From Oscheius onirici (Eukaryota; Nematoda; Chromadorea; Rhabditida; Rhabditidae): DNA of 64,000 nt. Below the pieces are notes generated by a model. That model ran no database searches, was not told where the DNA came from, and was given only the letters and a program-made list of their open reading frames with translations. Below, one piece after another: positions 53,963 through 64,000 of the stretch (positions within the stretch are counted from its first letter, which is position 1; every line of letters starts with the position of its first letter). Where the stretch lies: NCBI GenBank assembly GCA_932521025.1, contig OW051470.1, positions 8,418,501 through 8,482,500 of the forward strand, written 5' to 3'. A program made the translations under genes and the position numbers.

Positions 53963-55190
53963 CTAAGAGCAACGAACATCTAGGACTTCCTCCATCTCGT
54001 TTCGTTCTCCTTCATCCAGACTATTCCCTTCGGCTCCTTGTTCCATTTCAATGCTGTTCCTGGCGTCTTTTTCGCCAGAATTTGGCTTCGGGAAGAGGTT
54101 ATTTGGAAGGAAGATTTTGAGAATTTCGGAATCGTCAGAATCCTCGTCAAGAGACAAGAGTCTCTTTCGCTCAGTCTTCTGAAACAAGGCTTTACAAAGG
54201 ACGATGAAATTCACAACCTTTCTTAGTCTTCCGAGTGCAAAACCGCCACTTTCTTTCATCAAATTGATGCGTTCCGACGGCCTGTAGTCGCCCATGTAGT
54301 CTTCTTCAGTGACATTTCGATTTGGAAGCTGGACAGAATTTCGAAGAGGATTTGCGATTTCCTGATTGTTGACTGGCTGGTCAAGGGTTACGATGAGGCG
54401 AGAATAGCGCTTCTGGAAAGATTATTTTGAAGAATATGTAAGCAAATCTTACCTTTCCCTTACAGATCTTTTCGTGTTTAACTAGATTTGATTTTTCAGC
54501 GACGCGGTAGTCACATTTGTGGCAACCAAAAGGTTTGACTCCTGTGTGTGTTCGCTGATGTCTGCGCAGTTTTCCCAGGTCATTGCAGCGTTTTCCGCAC
54601 TCGTCGCACTTGTCTTAAATAAAAATCAGAACAGAGGCTCAGCAAAACAAACCAGAATGAAGGTATTGATGTGTTTGAAGAAATTGGCCAGTCTTGAATC
54701 TCTTGTTACAAGTGTTGCACTGGAATGGGCATGTTCGGTCGGTCTGAAGTTTGTTTGGAACTAACAACAAAGATAGCTAACCTGTGGTTTCTTCTTGATG
54801 CAGCTCTTGTAATGCCTCGTCAAGCTACTCGTATTTTGAAGGAATAGTCACAATTTGGACAAGAAAAAGGTCTTTCGTCCGAATGAGTTTTTTCGTGTTG
54901 TTGAAGATGTGACGGACGTGAACAGCACCTTTCACAATGCTGACAAGGGTACTTTCCTGAAAGATAGATAAGGTTTCATAAAAACCTGACTTACTGTTGT
55001 GAATGTTCATGTGCATGTGCAGACCACAACTACTTTCGAATCTGCTGTTGCACAAAGTACATTCGAAGTCCTCTCTTCCAGTTTGAGCATCACTTTTCCC
55101 GTCTCGTTCACTTCCGTCCGCGCCATCACTTTGTCCACTTTCGACCTCGGTTGGGAGCAGCTTCGGCTTGATCCTCTTTCGCGGTGCCAT
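53963..55190 (-). pseudogene. C2H2 zinc-finger gene A with one-base deletion
   Basis: Exons on the minus strand: 55190-54995, 54956-54782, 54743-54653, 54613-54453, 54412-54218 and 54178-53963 (TAG). It encodes six fingers in the same order as gene B: ECTLCNSRF..HMNIH, PCQHCERCC..HEKTH, a C2HC finger, QCNTCNKRF..HQYLH, KCDECGKRC..HQRTH and a C2HC GCHKCDYRV..HEKIC, then an acidic tail. In exon 2 (near 54835-54845) the frame breaks inside finger 3. The exon has 175 nt where paralogue B has 176, and restoring one base would recover the finger. This is either a real disabling deletion or a sequencing error. An acceptor lies 8 nt before the ATG. Confidence 0.7.
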
Positions 55191-55496
55191 TTCAAATCCT
55201 GAAAGCCAAACTAAATGTAGAGAAGTAACAACAAGAGACACGGCCATGAGTAAAGAAGTTAATTACTGAGGTCGAAATAAACTGGTAAATACGGCATTTT
55301 TGCGACGACCTATGCGTAGGTGCGGAACTATAACTTCTACTAGTCATTTCGAGCAAAAACGATGACAAAACGACAGAAAAAAGGCAAAACGACAATGTCA
55401 ATAAGCTCAGGGATGTTATATGTTTCTGGTTTGTATACCGAGTGCTTAAAGCGAGGGTATCTCTATACCCCGTTTGAATTTTCGCGCACAAATTTT

Positions 55497-56139
55497 CAAT
55501 GAGATCCTTGTCCATAATCTCGTCTTTCAACGGCCGGCCTGCTCCGAGTAGATTCTTTCCACGATTACCTTTTTGCTCGTCCCTGAATAGTCGATTTATA
55601 CAAAACAAGAAATTACTCGTACCTTTGCGAAATAACTGCACTTTTTCGGGCTCTCCATAGTCGAATTTGTCGCCTGTCCACACGGAAGTGCTTGGCAACT
55701 TGATGGTTTGAATGCTTTTCAGCGTAATCAATAGCTTCAGCCTTGAAGTCGAGTCCGTAGCACTTTCGTTTTGCTATAGTCGCCGTCTCATTTTCTGACT
55801 AAAAGCACAATAAAACTGTAATAAGAAAAAAATCCAACCTCTTCAGCTTCAAGCGACGGCTCTTCGGCATTTTCTTCTTCGTCACATTCACGAGAAGACA
55901 TTCTCCTTCTGCAATATGAAATAAAATCTGCTAACAGTAAAAAACAAAGAGAATAATAAAACAGCAAAGATATTGAGAAAAAACACAAAATACAACGAAA
56001 TTGTAACATAAAAACGTTGAAAACCGCCAGATTTGGGGGGGGGGGGGGGCTTATATTAGATGGGGGCTTATAATTTTAAAGGACCCCGTTTAGGGGGGTG
56101 GCTTATAATAGAGGGGGGCTTCAAATAGAGGTTTTACGG
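55497..56139 (-). mobile_element. Truncated pogo/Tigger-like transposon, 5' part
   Basis: The right terminus GGTTTTACGG is followed by TA (56140-56141), with CTTATAATAGAGGGGGGC subterminal repeats and a 19-G-rich run. The transposase starts at ATG 55904 (MSSRECDEEENAEE), has a 40-nt intron, then a Brinker-type helix-turn-helix (YGLDFKAEAIDYAEKHSN..FRVDRRQIRLWR) and a second exon. Identity with 63721-64000 breaks at about 55497 after KDLIE, so the catalytic part is missing. Confidence 0.85.
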
Positions 56140-56565
56140 TAGATAAGAGACTAATACACTGAGATAAGAGACAATAGGAGGAGGCTCGCTTTAAGCTCTT
56201 TCGAACGGTAGTTCTGTCGAGCCTAGAGTTTCAGACACAAGGCTCATTTCCTCACATCACTGGCTGTGACCGATGTCAGTGGTCTTTAGAGATCTCTACT
56301 GTGATGTTTTTCCGTGTCAGCATTCCCTTAAAGCGCACGGAAAGGGCATCGGGCAAAACACACAAAATAGTGAGGCGAGATAAAAAAAAACAGGCAGAAT
56401 TCTACTACAAAAACACAATATGAACTTTCACGGGAACAGAAGGCCATAAAAATACGTTTCGAAAAAACTGCAAGTATAAATGCAATGGAAAACAACAGGT
56501 TAGAAACTAGGAAGAACAAAAAAGTAACAATTTATAAATTCTAACAACACAATAACTACGTAGGA

Positions 56566-58104
56566 TTATAGAACAGTCGACTTTTTGAGTGATCTCAATT
56601 CTTCGTCAAGGCTGTCAAATTTCTTGCTCATTTTGACGAAAGCGTCACTTGTGTCTATCTGAGCCTGGATCAACATCTGATTTTTCCTTTTAAGTTGTTC
56701 CATCTGCTTCTTGAGATCCTCGTTCTCCCTCTTTAGACCTTTCACCTGGTTTTCGTTCAATTTGCACAGCTTGTCGATCCTGGCGTACAAATCCTCGTCA
56801 TGTTTGGGATTTTTGGTCGGAGGCTTCTCGAAGATCAGATTTCCGACTGGTTTGGCATACTTGGCCTCTTCGAAACGGACACCGCTCTGCAAAATAAAAG
56901 CATTAGTTCACTCGAATACAATAAACCTAACCTTCATAAGTTCCTGTCGGAAAGGTTCAACCTCGCCGAGCAATTTCGGCTGATATTCGTTTTTGAAAGT
57001 CGAAGTTTGGGCGAAAAATTGGCTGGGAGATAGATAACGGACTTGAGAAGGCGTCTCAAACGACGGCACTGACGACTCACGGATCGGTACAAAGTCGTCA
57101 ACCTCAACTTTTACCTTAAATGTAGTCAGGCTTGGATATAGATGCCAAAGGCTACCTCAAAAACTCCTTCGAACGAAGATGGCAGTGATAATTCGTGCAT
57201 CGGCTCAAATTCTTGCTCGATGTAGTCGCCCATGAAATCTTCTTCCTCTTCTCTCACAATTTGGCGGAAAGTTTGGAATGGCCGCGGTTCTTCGAGATTG
57301 TTGACTGGTTGGATACCTCTTTTCATTATGACAAGACCAGAGCTGCCATTCTAAAAAATGGCAAATTCGAAGAAAAACGAAAGTAAAAATTACTTTTCTA
57401 GCGCAGATCTTCACATGTTTAACCACATCTTCTCGTCTGCTCGTACGGTATTCGCACTTGTGGCATCTGAAGGTCGTCTCTTTTGTGTGACGTTGTGCGT
57501 GTCTTCGAAGCTCAGACAAACAACTGTTGCCTTTTCCGCATACTTCACATCTGAATCTGTCTGAAATCAAATTTGAAACTGCGACGAAGAGGAGGAACAA
57601 ACCGGAATGAACGTTTTGATGTTTTTGAAGTGCTCTAACATTCCTTAATCGTTTGTTGCACGTAGCGCATTGGAACGGATAGTTTGAATCCTAAACGGTC
57701 AAATGTGTTGCAAACAGGAAAAATACCAACCTTTAGCAAATTTGGGATACAGCTCAGATAATGTTTCGCCAGTTCATCACGTTCTTTGGAGGAATAGTTA
57801 CAATTCCGACAGGTAAACGGCTTTTCTTTTGAATGACTTCTCTCATGGCGTATAAGAGCTAACCGACTTTGCATGAGCCTTCCACAATGCTGACAAGGAA
57901 ATCTTTCTGGAAGAGTGACAATGTTACTCGGAAAACAAGACAAAAGTTACTTCTGTGAAGGTTCATATGAAGATAGAGTCCTGCTTTGCTTCTATAAATT
58001 TTGTCACACAGAGTACACACCAGGTCTTTTTCAGCAGATAGAGCCGATTTTTGTTCATATTCCATTTGAGGCAGCTCCGACTTGATCTCCTTACGAGGTT
58101 CCAT
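56566..58104 (-). CDS. C2H2 zinc-finger protein B, six fingers, coiled-coil tail
   Basis: Exons on the minus strand: 58104-57951, 57906-57731, 57690-57603, 57560-57394, 57350-57156, 57114-56932 and 56886-56566; 427 aa, phases consistent. Fingers in order: VCTLCDKIY..HMNLH, PCQHCGRLM..HERSH, TCRNCNYSS..HYLSC (C2HC), QCATCNKRL..HQNVH, RCEVCGKGN..HAQRH, RCHKCEYRT..HVKIC (C2HC). An acidic middle (REEEEDFMGDY) and a C-terminal coiled coil (KLNENQVKGLKRENEDLKKQ) follow. It is probably a DNA-binding nuclear protein that dimerises. It is an intact paralogue of gene A with the same exon plan. TTTCCAG lies 8 nt before the ATG. Confidence 0.85.
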
Positions 58105-59396
58105 TCCAGATCCTGGAAATTAGACAATGTGCTGACAAGTGAATCGGACCGAGCTGCGAATGTGGAAATGCAGCAGTACTAAGGATCCCTCATAGTTTTG
58201 CGGGCGAGACTAACAAGAAGCAAGGATGGTAAAAATTAAGTAAAAACAAAAAGGCTGGTTGGTCATCAATCACGAAGAAAGCAGCAGTTTGAAATTTTTG
58301 GGTCAAAAACAGGCTCGAGCTGCCCAAGTATGATAATGATCCACAAAAAACTTTTGAAACACGAGGAAACGGTAGGGTGAATCCAGTACTTTCGAGACAG
58401 GTACTGTATTCGACTGTTGCCAATTGCCAGGGGGTTTTAGTGAACCAAAGATCGAGAAAAAAAAACGAAAAATGAGGAGCAAAAAATAAGATTTGCTGCA
58501 AATCCTCAATCCTTCAGAAATTATATACCGTAACCCGTAACCTTTGATTCGGCGGGAAGATTCAAACAACGAAAATTCTCCAAGTTCATTTGCTTCTTTC
58601 TTCCTTGTGCTTCCCCATTTTTTGGCTATTTGGCACAGTTTTTAACCTTTTTTTGATAAAAAAAGACTCGAAAATATGCGGAATAAACAATAGCAAAGGT
58701 TCCAGGCGTTCCACTTTGAATTGCTCTCGCGTCTGTGTGTCTGAAGCTCTAATTGTGGATAAGTAGGGGAGCTTTGTGCGCAAATTAGTTTTAGCAAGTC
58801 GCGACAGGAAAAATAAGCGCGCGAAGTGTTCTAACGACTTTGGTAGTTTCTTATTGGGGCTGTGTGCTTGGAGCAGAGTGGCAAGGGGAGAAGGGAAGGG
58901 ACAGTAGGGCTGAGACTCAGTAAAGCTGGGAACGGGCCGGGCGAACCGTTCAGGTCTGTAGACTTGGGAGGAAGTGGGTTCCAATACAATTTCGGTAGTT
59001 CTTTGGAAGGTCAGGGAGAGTACCTGGAGGAGAGTAACAGAGGAGGAATGAAAGGGAAACTACGACTAGGGCTCCGTGACAGAGCGAAGTCATGAACTTC
59101 TACTTTAGCCCTGGAAGGGCGTTGCCAACCTTGTTTGACTTAATTTTAGGCTGTAGAAGCCTAAAGTTAGCAGTTTTTCACGTCTAAACCGTAAGACTTT
59201 CGGTAGCTTCCACCGATATTTGTCAAAGAGATTTTGTCTGTCTTCGAGTTCAGTCATCGTCAAAATTCGGTTTTTCCATCATTCCTATGATCCCTATTCT
59301 CTGCACTCATGCCCTATCGATTTGATCTCCCGACAAGCAGCTGGGGTCACATCGCTTTGTTTTTCCTCGCCTCTTTCCTCAGTCTCGTCCTCTCCC
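58105..59396. other. Intergenic with one dispersed repeat
   Basis: No gene is seen apart from the inverted repeat copy at 58865-59145. Confidence 0.5.
58865..59145 (-). repeat. About 275-bp dispersed repeat, copy 2 (inverted)
   Basis: Reverse-complement partner of 51205-51480, with scattered substitutions and small indels. It ends at ...GGGCGTTGCCAACCTTGTTT. Confidence 0.7.
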
Positions 59397-59627
59397 ATGC
59401 CTTTGCTCTGGCCAGTTCTTCTGGCGGCAGCCGTTTCGGCTCGTCTTCTCACCGATCCGTCGTCTTTTCCAAGCCGAAGTCTGGCCTTCTCGGAGCCCAA
59501 AATCGCTATGAGTGGTCAGAAGAATGACTGGATGACGTCTCCGTCGATCACTTTTCCTTTGCCCGCAAGGACACCCTCTCCATGAGATATTTCCTCAATA
59601 CTGAGGGCTACAGTCTCGGAGGACCGA

Positions 59628-59770
59628 TCTCTCTACTACTAAAATGCAATGATGTCTGTCGTGGACTCTGTTTATTTGTTTGTCCGTGGCCACAAAATGT
59701 TGGTGTGTTGTTAAGAGTCGCGCTGTTATGCAGACGACCCGGGTTCGACTCCTCTCCTTGTCCAAATATA
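59628..59770 (+). repeat. SINE-like repeat family B, copy 3, most complete
   Basis: Starts TCTCTACTACTAAAATGC, contains GTCGTGGACTCTGTTT and GTCCGTGGCCACAAAATG, and ends in a tRNA-like part with a B box (GGGTTCGACTCC). It is inserted in the S28 peptidase pseudogene directly after the GGPI codons. Confidence 0.6.
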
Positions 59771-59807
59771 TTTTGTGTAGGAAATAAAGTCAGGGTAACC
59801 GGTAAGG

Positions 59808-59965
59808 GATAAGAAGAGACCGGTTGACTGTGGAACGGATCAGAAGAGACCGCTTAATTGAGTTAGGTAGCAGAAGAGATCGGTTGACTGGGGTAAACAG
59901 CAAAAAAGACCGCTTGTCTGAGTTAGAGATCAGAAGAAAGCTATTGACTGAAAATGGATTAGGCA
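59808..59965 (+). repeat. Degenerate tandem repeat of AGAAGAGACCGGTTGACTG
   Basis: About four units of 35-38 bp carry AGAAGAGAC/TCG(G/C)TTGACTG with variable linkers. They fill the rest of the insert in the peptidase pseudogene. Confidence 0.6.
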
Positions 59966-60273
59966 GGAGCCAGTGGTTTTCGAATAATGGTAAAGACTGA
60001 TAGACTGAACTTTGAAAAAAGTAGGCTAATAAGTAACGCCGCGGCTGGTCCTCTTCTACACGGGAAATGAGGGCAAGCCGGAAGTTTTCGCCGAGAGTAC
60101 GGTACCCATTTCAGGAGAGACAGTCCTTTAAACTAGTCGTTTTTCAGGGATTCATGTGGGATCTGGCTCCAGAGCTCGGTGCAGCCTTCTGCGAGCACCG
60201 CTACTACGAAAAGACAATGCCCTGCGGGAATCAGAGTAACACATCCACACTGCTTACAGAGCAGTTAAACTAA

Positions 60274-62302
60274 TACAAAAATGGCAATGACTGCATCTTG
60301 GAAATGTTCCCTGTTTGGAAGTCATTCGATAGCCAACTAGCGATGCCGCACAGTCACAGCAACACGGAAGCCGCTACCAGAAGAATCGAGGACATGATCG
60401 AGCAGCTGCTTCGTCGTGGCCAATTTCTTGGACGTTGAAGGCCGAGATGAACTGCGCGAGCAGTGCCCTGCAGTCGGTCGACCAATAGAGCCACGGAAGA
60501 GAGTCAAGTCTCCTGCTCCAAGATGACAGTCGTCGTCAGCTCTTGCTCTCAGAAGTCGTCTTTCAAGAAGGAGAAGAAGGGAGTGACTGAAACTCCGTTT
60601 GTCAGGACAGAAATTCTTTTGGCTGGTGAGCTCCAGAAAGTTTCTGTCTTCTTGTCCCTCTTCCGATCAAAGCCGTCTTGCAGATATTTGATATTTATAT
60701 GCCCAGGCGTGCCAAATCAGCTCTAACCCAGCCATTTGTTTACGACAGTCGCACTCGCGTGTGGCTATGTCTTTGAGCACATGTGGCATCGCTCCAATTC
60801 GGTGTTCATTCCAACTCATTTTTTGCTCTTTTCACGCTGAACAGACGTTTCGAGATTGATCTCTCACGTTTGAAACATGTTGCTTACGTCTTCATGGATT
60901 TCTTTTCGAACAATAAAAGCTGTTTGTCTAACCAACGTCTCAATACTTTTACGAGAAACTATGACGATTTTTTTATCTTTGATCGCTCATTTTGCTATGC
61001 TCGTAACATGTTTACATTTGCCGTTCGCGCCATTCTACGAGATCCCCTTAGTAGCATTCTATAGGTCTCGCCAAAGTGACCTTCAAAATTTGGTTACGGC
61101 TTGGTCTCAAGGGGACTTGGCGTGCAAATTATTTTTGGCGGTATTTCAAATTTTTGCCCTTTTTCTTGTCGAATTTTTGTTCCTTTTTCTTATTTTTAGG
61201 TCATTTTCTTGTTTCTTTCTTGCCTATCAATCGTGCAAATGCCCTCTATGATTTTAAGAAAAGTGGAAAATAGTTCTGTTTTCGATTTTTTTAAGAATTT
61301 TAAGAATAGTGGAAAATAGTTCTGTTTTCAATTTTTACTGTTTATCTTCGTCAAAGCAAGTGATTTCCTCGGCAGGATTGATAAATCACAAGTAGGAGTA
61401 CTATTCCCAGGCCTATATACGTATACAACCGCATCAAACACTCTTAGAGCGTAATTTTTCTATTTTTGTTTATTTCGGATTTCTTTTTTCACAAAATCAT
61501 AGAGGGCATTTGCACTATTGATAGGCAAGAAAGAAACAAAAAAATGACCTAAAAATAAGAAAAAGAACGAAAATTCGACTAAAAAAACGGCAAAAATTTG
61601 AAATACCGCCAAAAATAATTTGCGCACCAAGTCCCCTCGAGACCAAGCCGGAACCAAATTTTGAAGGTCATTTTGGCGAGACCTATAATTCCCTCTCCAT
61701 TTGATTTTCCTCTTTTATAAAATTTTAGACTTCTTTTCAAAATTATCGTTTTTCAGCATGTCCTTTACGTCGACATGAACTTCATTTTGATTTTCTAACA
61801 AATGTAAACTGTAAATCCAGGTAGGAAACCAAAATCCTCGAGGATTCTGAACCGAATTTCAGTCCCGTATATGGTCTTCATCTTCCCAGTCTCCTAGATG
61901 AACTGGTTTTCTTTTTAATTAGAAAAACATGAAATGATCTTCACCTTCATAAACCATTGCGGTCAGTGCCCATTGATCGGCAACCGCAACGCGAAAAGTT
62001 TTTAACCAATTGCCACTTTGAACAATACGATGTGCCAATCATTAAAAAAAAATAAAAGGTATTTTTTAAATTCATCGTTTCCAAACGATTATATTTTCAG
62101 AGTTGGCTGTTTCTCCATTAAATGATTGAAAAACTGAAGCCCTGGATAAAGGATGGCAAGAGATCACGATAATAACTCTTCACTAATCTTCGCTCTTCAA
62201 TAAAAAAATTTATTGAAAAATTGAAAATTTTATTAAAAATGTTTATAAACTGAAAGAATGTTTAATCTCTCTTGGTCAGTGACTTTAAGACATTGTTGAA
62301 TA
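60274..62302. other. Intergenic with a large fold-back element
   Basis: No gene is supported. An inverted-repeat element occupies 61063-61688; the rest is AT-rich. Confidence 0.5.
61063..61688. mobile_element. 620-bp fold-back MITE with about 195-bp arms
   Basis: The left arm (about 61063-61262) and right arm (about 61492-61688) are inverted copies beginning TAGGTCTCGCCAAA and ending TTTGGCGAGACCTA. TA lies at both outer ends, suggesting a TA target duplication. No protein is encoded. Confidence 0.75.
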
Positions 62303-64000
62303 CCGTAAAACCTCTATTAGAAGCCGGGGCTTCTAATTTTCAATCACCTCATTTGGGGGGGGGGCTTATAATAGAGGGGGGCTTATATTAGAGGGGGCTT
62401 CCGCTTGTTTTTCGGCCCGGGACGGGCCGAAAAACTCAGAAAATTTGCAAGGAAAAGATAGGTTTCAACGCCAATATCAAGTTTTTACCACATTTCAAAG
62501 AAAATTTCAGGTTTAATCTCATTTAACTCATTTACGAAGTCGAAGTCTACTGGAGCGTCGCTATCTTCTTCGTTTCCATTTTCTTCCAGCTTCAAATCCT
62601 CCAGTCTTTCGACCGCGATTTCTTCTTCGCGACATTTTTGCAGGAGTGATAGTCCAGTAGAAATCGACGCATCGTTTTTGAAACAATGAATGAGAGTGTC
62701 TTCTGATCCATCAAAGGCATTTGTAATTCCGCACGATTTCAAAGATCCGGCTTTCGTTTCTTTGGACAACTGTGTCCATGCCGTATCAATCCATCCGAGA
62801 TGGTTGTCCATAGTCGGAGCTCGTGGATTTCCGTCTCTCGAATCGTGAGTGAGCCAGTCTTCGTATTGCTCACGAATTTTGTTCTTGAAGGGAGCATTCC
62901 ATGACACATCAGGTGCCTAAGAAAAGTAAATGTTTGTTTGAATAACACAAACCTGGATAAAACCAGTACATCCGGCCGGAACTAAGGCAGAGTCGATTTT
63001 TAAATCTTGGAGCTTCTTCATTGTAGCCTTCGACTTGTGAACGGAACATTGGTCCCATACCAACAGTCTTCTTCCAAACAAGGTGTTGCCAAGAACATGT
63101 TGTAAATATTCCGCAGTATTTTCGTCGTTCATCCAGCTTTTTCTGGGCCAGCAGAGCTCGAGCTTGTTTTTGTACTTTTCGACAATCGATTTGTCCGGCC
63201 TGACGCGAGGAAGAATCACAAATGGGCGGCATTTGAATCCGTCGTCTCGGGCAGTCAACATAACGGTAATGCAGAGTTTCTCATGTCCCGTTGTAATCAG
63301 CCGGACCTACAAGACATTTTAATGAACAAAATGAAAAAAAAATTACCTCAGACGATCCTTTTCCCGCTATTGTGGTCTTAGGTACTGGTTCAATGCTGAC
63401 GCTAGTCTCGTCCGCAGCGTAAATATGGATATAGTCGTTCTCTTTTCGTTTTTCCGCAAGTTTGAGGACGAATTGGACGACATGTCTCTCAAATTCTTCC
63501 GGAGGCTTTTGGCAGGTCGACGCCACTCACCTTGTGACCAACTTGTGTCGTTTGAGGAATTTTTCTAGCCAGCCGTTAGAAATCTGAACAACGGCTCTCA
63601 TAAAGACGCTTAAAAGTCGCTTATTTTGCATGTTGCAACAGTTAAGAGTTTATTCGCCTTCTTTTTGATGACTCGACGGCTGACACAGTGTTTCTTGGCT
63701 CGTTCCTTCTTGATCCATTCAATGAGATCCTTGTCCATAATCTCGTCTTTCAACGGCCGGCCTGCTCCGAGTAGACGCTTTCCACGATTACCTTTTTGCT
63801 CGTCCCTGAATAGTCGATTTATACAAAACAAGAAATTACTCGTACCTTTGCGAAATAACTGCACTTTTTCGGGCTCTCCATAGTCGAATTTGTCGCCTGT
63901 CCACACGGAAGTGCTTGGCAACTTGATGGTTTGAATGCTTTTCAGCGTAATCAATAGCTTCAGCCTTGAAGTCGAGTCCGTAGCACTTTCGTTTTGCTAT
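62303..64000 (-). mobile_element. Pogo/Tigger-like DDE transposon, longer copy, runs off window
   Basis: The left terminus is CCGTAAAACCTCTATTAGAAGC after TA (62301-62302), followed by poly-G and CTTATAATAGAGG subterminal repeats. The transposase lies on the minus strand. The 5' end is beyond 64000. Confidence 0.85.
62485..64000 (-). pseudogene. DDE transposase with Brinker-type DNA-binding domain
   Basis: Minus-strand blocks: 64000-63846 (helix-turn-helix YGLDFKAEAIDYAEKHSN..RQIRLWR), 63805 to about 63610 (GRPLKDEIMDKDLIEWIKKE), about 63600-63347 (WLEKFLKRHK, then PPEEFERHVV, YAADET), 63306-62953 (RLITTGHEK..LLVWDQCSVHKS..AGCTGFIQ) and 62916-62485 (APDVSWNAPFK, acidic tail ending FFEMW). 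The three catalytic acids are present (ADET, VWDQ, PDV). Two frame changes occur, near 63615 and near 63530, without good introns, so this copy probably cannot make active enzyme. Confidence 0.75.

Larger units (their letters stand above)
59397..60273 (+). pseudogene. S28 serine peptidase (prolyl carboxypeptidase/DPP2 type), broken
   Basis: From ATG 59397 a signal peptide (MPLLWPVLLAAAVSARLL) leads to SEPKIAMSGQKNDWM. The homologous sequence then continues in another frame as VDHFSFARKDTLSMRYF..EGYSLGGPI (to 59629). A 415-bp insert (59630-60044) intervenes, after which LVLFYTGNEGKPEVFAEST (exon to 60101) and GFMWDLAPELGAAFCEHRYY (60148-60273) resume and end at a stop. These are consecutive family blocks (VDHF, GGPI, YTGNEG, GFMWD..PE..A...EHRYY). 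The catalytic serine region (GGSYGG) and the rest are absent. It is a pseudogene by frameshift, insertion and truncation. Confidence 0.8.

Overview
The window is eukaryotic and looks like nematode chromosomal DNA. Genes carry many short GT-AG introns, several only 38-42 nt, with a strong TTTTCAG-type acceptor. Several predicted start codons lie 0-15 nt after such an acceptor, as expected for spliced-leader trans-splicing or 5'UTR introns. The proteins fit too: a tyrosinase with C-terminal ShKT domains, a Fer-like SH2/kinase-fold protein and an H+/myo-inositol transporter. Non-coding DNA is full of fold-back elements, tRNA-derived repeats and GTCTCT/GACAGA-type simple repeats. I cannot name the species.

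Layout. 1-399 (-): 5' part of an unknown membrane-protein gene. 1546-3831 (+): unknown gene. 4240-7941 (+): HMIT-type sugar transporter with a large hexamer microsatellite and a MITE in its introns. 8071-8464 (-): small membrane protein with an apparent frameshift. 10020-12166 (+): actin. 12272-13586 (-): SH2 plus tyrosine pseudokinase. 13738-15937 (+): Lys-rich membrane-anchored protein with a duplicated exon. 16707-18399 and 18568-22753 (+): mitochondrial malate dehydrogenase and mitoribosomal protein mS31 only 168 bp apart, a candidate operon. 23557-26751 (-): Gln/Met/Pro-rich nuclear-type protein. 26752-37571: an 11-kb stretch without recognisable genes. 38066-41952 (-): secreted tyrosinase whose introns hold tRNA-Asn and tRNA-Gly on the opposite strand. 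46609-49418 (-): secreted GH18 chitinase-like protein. 50028-50605 (-): small SH2 protein. 51898-58104 (-): a zinc-finger cluster with one intact C2H2 gene, one frameshifted paralogue, decayed exon copies and a CCHC-knuckle 3' end, with a truncated pogo/Tigger-like transposon inserted. 59397-60273 (+): broken S28 serine peptidase. 62303 to the right edge: a second, longer copy of the same DDE transposon.

Most genes are unrelated housekeeping or secreted functions. The only strong functional pairing is mdh-2 with mrps-31, both mitochondrial. The most notable features are structural: a 66-bp intron/exon-junction segment shared exactly by two genes, one copy lying beside a roughly 38-unit hexamer array; a 1.8-kb nested inverted-repeat element inside mrps-31; tRNA genes nested antisense in the tyrosinase gene; and a DDE transposon whose terminal repeats link it to non-autonomous MITEs elsewhere in the window. 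I found no CRISPR array, no prokaryotic gene cluster and no convincing wholly new system.
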